The translations under genes were made by a program, and so were the position numbers. Source: Rhyacichthys aspro (taxonomy: Eukaryota > Chordata > Actinopteri > Gobiiformes > Rhyacichthyidae). Taken from it: a stretch of 64,000 nt of DNA. Below the pieces are notes generated by a model. It made no database searches. It was not told where the DNA came from and saw only the letters and a list, made by a program, of their open reading frames with translations. Every line of letters starts with the position of its first letter. Positions within the stretch are counted from its first letter, which is position 1. Of this stretch, positions 60,901 through 64,000 are shown piece after piece. The DNA lies in the NCBI GenBank assembly GCA_036850595.1, contig CM072161.1, forward strand, positions 2,594,801 to 2,658,800, written 5' to 3'.

Positions 60901-63392
60901 AGCCAATCAGGAGATAACGCTCATATTATACACAAGGTGTGGCTTTTATGACCAATCAATGTCATGATAACTTTATAGATATAGAATATTATAGATTATG
61001 ATTTACTAATAGACAAGGTTTTTACTGTGAATCTACAGTCTTCTGATGATGTCAGCAAGTCTTTGTTATTTGAAAATATTGTGAACCCCACATAAGCGTG
61101 ATTTATAGTTCTGAATATTTGAAACAACAAGCATCTGTCGTTTTCTGGCGATTTTATGTGATACTAATTAATTGTTTCAGTACTCATGGCCACAATGTGT
61201 GAGACTGTATTTAAAAATCTTGGTCTGATACATAGTGGACTGTGGATTTAAATCAAACTGAGATCACAACTAGTGTACCAATTAATAATAATTATTGGGG
61301 TTACATGAAAACTGTTTTCTTCAATTTTAAATGCTCTGGTGCAAAAGTTGTTTGAGGGGCCGTTTACATAATGCCAAAATAGAAAACACTGGTCTGTAGG
61401 ATAATCAAAACAATCCGCATTCATGTAAATACACTCTGCCCAGACAGAACGCGCTAGCATTGTTTAATTTTAATTAATAGCTACTAGCAACAAAAACATA
61501 GACAAGACTTTGCTTTTACAAGACAATTTTTTGCTATTAAAAAAAATCTAGCAGCCTAGCCTGACAGACAAAATTAGGGTAACTGTTGCAAATCGGGGAG
61601 AGACACAATCAAACATAGAACTCATTTAATCCTGGGGTTTTATGGAGAAAGCTGATAAACACTGATAAACCATGCATTTTGGGAGTAAAAAATACACATT
61701 TGGCAGTTGTTGCTCTACCTGAGTGAGAACCTCTGCCTTTTTTGTGTTTTGGGAGAAATGCCTTGTTGGCCTCTAAACTGTGTGACTGTAGACTGTTCCC
61801 TGGTTTTGGACTTGTTATAGTCCCGGTAAACTCTGAAACTTGTTTATCACACTAACCAAAAGCTAGTGTTTTCAGATTAACTTGAAACACTAACGTTTTT
61901 CTTTTTTTTTGTTAATTAATCTGGATCATTCAGTCTGTCTTGGTATGATGCTCAAACAGAAAGAGTTTTGAAGGTAATTATTACGATTTTGTTCTAGCCC
62001 TGTTATAATCCATAAAAAATGTGTACACAGCAGTTTAATAAATAAAAAGCCATATTGAGAGCATTCCCAACTGGATAACTCTGTCTCAGAGTGAGGTTGT
62101 GGTAAAACAGAGCCTCTTATCAGAACCACAGGGGGCCAGTCTGGCACCAGGCCCCAACACAGACAGATAAATTTATTTTATTCCTTACAACTTGGCCTCC
62201 TGTGAACACAAAGCCTCTGCACAGGTTACAAGACAAGTACCATCGGCTGCATAATCACATAAGCCTCAGTAAACACTCAGTAATAATCAACAGCCATTGT
62301 CCTTCTTCACAGAAAAACACTCACTAAATACATAAAGATTTTTTCAGTAGACCTAAGCAGCCGTAGCTAAGAGTGTAAGCCTGCTTTTAGCCTTCATATT
62401 GATACAGTATTTTTTCAATATATAACCATTTTGGGCAAATTGATGTGTAGCTCTTTGAAGGGTCTTTCTTTGCATCTCTGTGTAAATAGACATCCAGAGC
62501 TGAAATAGACACTTTCTCTTTTACTGGTAGCCGTTGTTTCCTTTTGAGATTGGCTCTTATTGGTTCTTCTTGATTCTTATTAGAATATGCTATTAGGTGA
62601 TAAACTACTTTTAGCAAATACAGGAAAAATAAATGGTGTAATATCTCTTTAAGGTTTAAAACTATTAATCTCTGATGGGATATTAAAGTTCTTTACAGCC
62701 TCATGGAATGTGGAGCAGTCCTTCTGCCTGTGGATGTCCACTCATTTTTATTAATTGGATGACAGTGAGGATGGCCCATGTTGTTTAGTATAGTATTCAT
62801 CTTGTTACTTATCTTGATGAGAATATTTACATCAGTCTAGGGCTCACATTAAAAGTCTTTAAATTAAATCTCGCCTTCTCTCGTCTTTCCTATAAGATTA
62901 GGAGTATTTTTGGCCCAGACCAACTCATTGATGTTAACTTTAGCCTGAGGTCATTGATTAGCTTGGTAGGATTTAGTTGAAGACATTTTTAGATTCAATT
63001 CATAATAAAGTCTGTATTAGACTTCTGTATTGAACATTCTGTCCCTGTATTTTATACAAGCTGCAACAGTGCCATGAGAGTATTTTTGAAAGCAGCACGA
63101 TACAGAGTAGTATTTACATTCTGTAGTATTCTGTAGTAAGTAACTAGTAATGAAGTGAGAACAGTCCTTTGATGAACTCTCACATATAGATGCGTGTGTA
63201 GTTTCACAAGATCTTTAGTGTTCTAATTAGATTGGTGTTTTCCAAGTAAATGGCCCCAAGTCAACCTTGCCGAAGTGTTTTATGTCCTGCCCAGCAGCAG
63301 TTTAGATTTGTCTGCTAATCTGTGTGTGTGGGCCATAATGCTAATCTATCTACGCCATGTATCGTAGCCTACATGTGTGTGTTCGCACTCAC

Positions 63393-63485
63393 ATGGCAGG
63401 GATTCAGAGGCACACAGAGCTTTACAGCATTCATTGTTGACCCAGCAAGTTTGAGAGCCGAGACTGCAGCTTTGCCATCAGGTCC
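63393..63485 (-). other. Possible exon upstream of myo7a
   Basis: On the minus strand an acceptor (aactgtgttttgcag|G) and a strong donor (CAT|gtgagtgcg) enclose 93 bases. They are open in one frame, giving GPDGKAAVSALKLAGSTMN and 12 more residues that I do not recognise. It could be a 5' UTR exon of myo7a, an exon of a further gene on the same strand, or chance. The other two frames contain stops. Confidence 0.3.
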
Positions 63486-64000
63486 CTGCAAAACACAGTT
63501 TAACACAATGTATTTTAGCTAGTCTGAAAAAATAATTAGTTCAGTTTTGGAAACAATTCCAGGTTACATTCTTACGGCAGTGTCACTATGGTACAAAGCT
63601 AACATTAACAATTCATTACCAAAGAAAGTTGGAATGGCATTAGCCTTGCATTATTCGGGATTCATGTACATTTTCTAAAAAACAGATTCAAGCCCTTAAT
63701 ATTCACCTTAAACCTGTTTAGCATCAGTGGTAAGTTACATATATACAAATGGGTTACATATTAAAAATAACTGTGAAATTATTACAAGTATAAGTGTAGT
63801 TTTTGTGCTGTTAAATAAATCAGTTACAAAGCCACATTTTTAGCAAAGAGAAAACAAACATGAAAAAATAAAATTAAATAGAAATTTAGCCTCATCTTTA
63901 GACTTTAATTGTTGAAGTGATCCCTGTATTCAATAAAAGGGAGTTATGAGATACTTAAAGATAGGTTACTTACTCGTAAATAATTCTCAGCACAGCCCAA

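Larger units (their letters stand above)
60086..64000. other. Upstream region of myo7a, otherwise unassigned
   Basis: AT-rich DNA with no convincing coding exon apart from the candidate at 63393-63485. It holds the 24-base inverted repeat and the short Lys-rich and Ile-rich chance frames usual in such DNA. The myo7a promoter should lie here or beyond the window; I see no CpG island. Confidence 0.45.

Overview
This window is vertebrate nuclear DNA, almost certainly from a teleost (ray-finned) fish. The genes are split into many short exons with GT-AG borders, the introns hold fish-type repeats (Rex3 LINE pieces, tRNA-derived SINEs, long CA and CATTC microsatellites), and the gene order RSF1 - AQP11 - GDPD4 - MYO7A matches the block I know from human 11q13.5-q14. 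No bacterial, phage or CRISPR features are present.

Layout. Positions 1-4750 hold the last three coding exons and a roughly 2.5 kb 3' UTR of rsf1 (+). Positions 4750-9200 are repeat-bearing intergenic DNA. Positions 9201-13861 hold a complete three-exon aquaporin-11 gene (-), whose first NPA box is not recognisable. A head-to-head spacer with two CA repeats and a CpG-rich block (about 16720-16960) leads into a glycerophosphodiester phosphodiesterase gene (+). I assign that gene to gdpd4; its 15 coding exons (18482-29079) give a 607-residue six-helix membrane enzyme. Positions 30314-60037 on the minus strand hold a complete myosin VIIA gene in 47 coding exons (2179 residues, 2193 with an optional micro-exon). 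Positions 60086-64000 are upstream DNA with one possible extra exon.

The exon models were built by hand from splice signals, reading phase and similarity to family sequences I remember. All three complete models close in frame (807, 1824 and 6540 bases). The genes are neighbours by ancient synteny, not parts of one pathway: a chromatin-remodelling subunit, an intracellular water/glycerol channel, a membrane lipid hydrolase and an unconventional myosin of sensory hair cells and retina.

The most interesting points are: a U12-type AT-AC intron in myo7a that carries an opposite-strand LINE tail; a 42-base in-frame cassette exon in the actin-binding loop of the myo7a motor; an aquaporin whose first NPA box reads Ser-Ile-Ile; a homopolymer-riddled 760-base insert flanked by a perfect 13-base direct repeat; and a perfect 24-base inverted repeat around an AT-rich loop. 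I saw no clearly new biological system.
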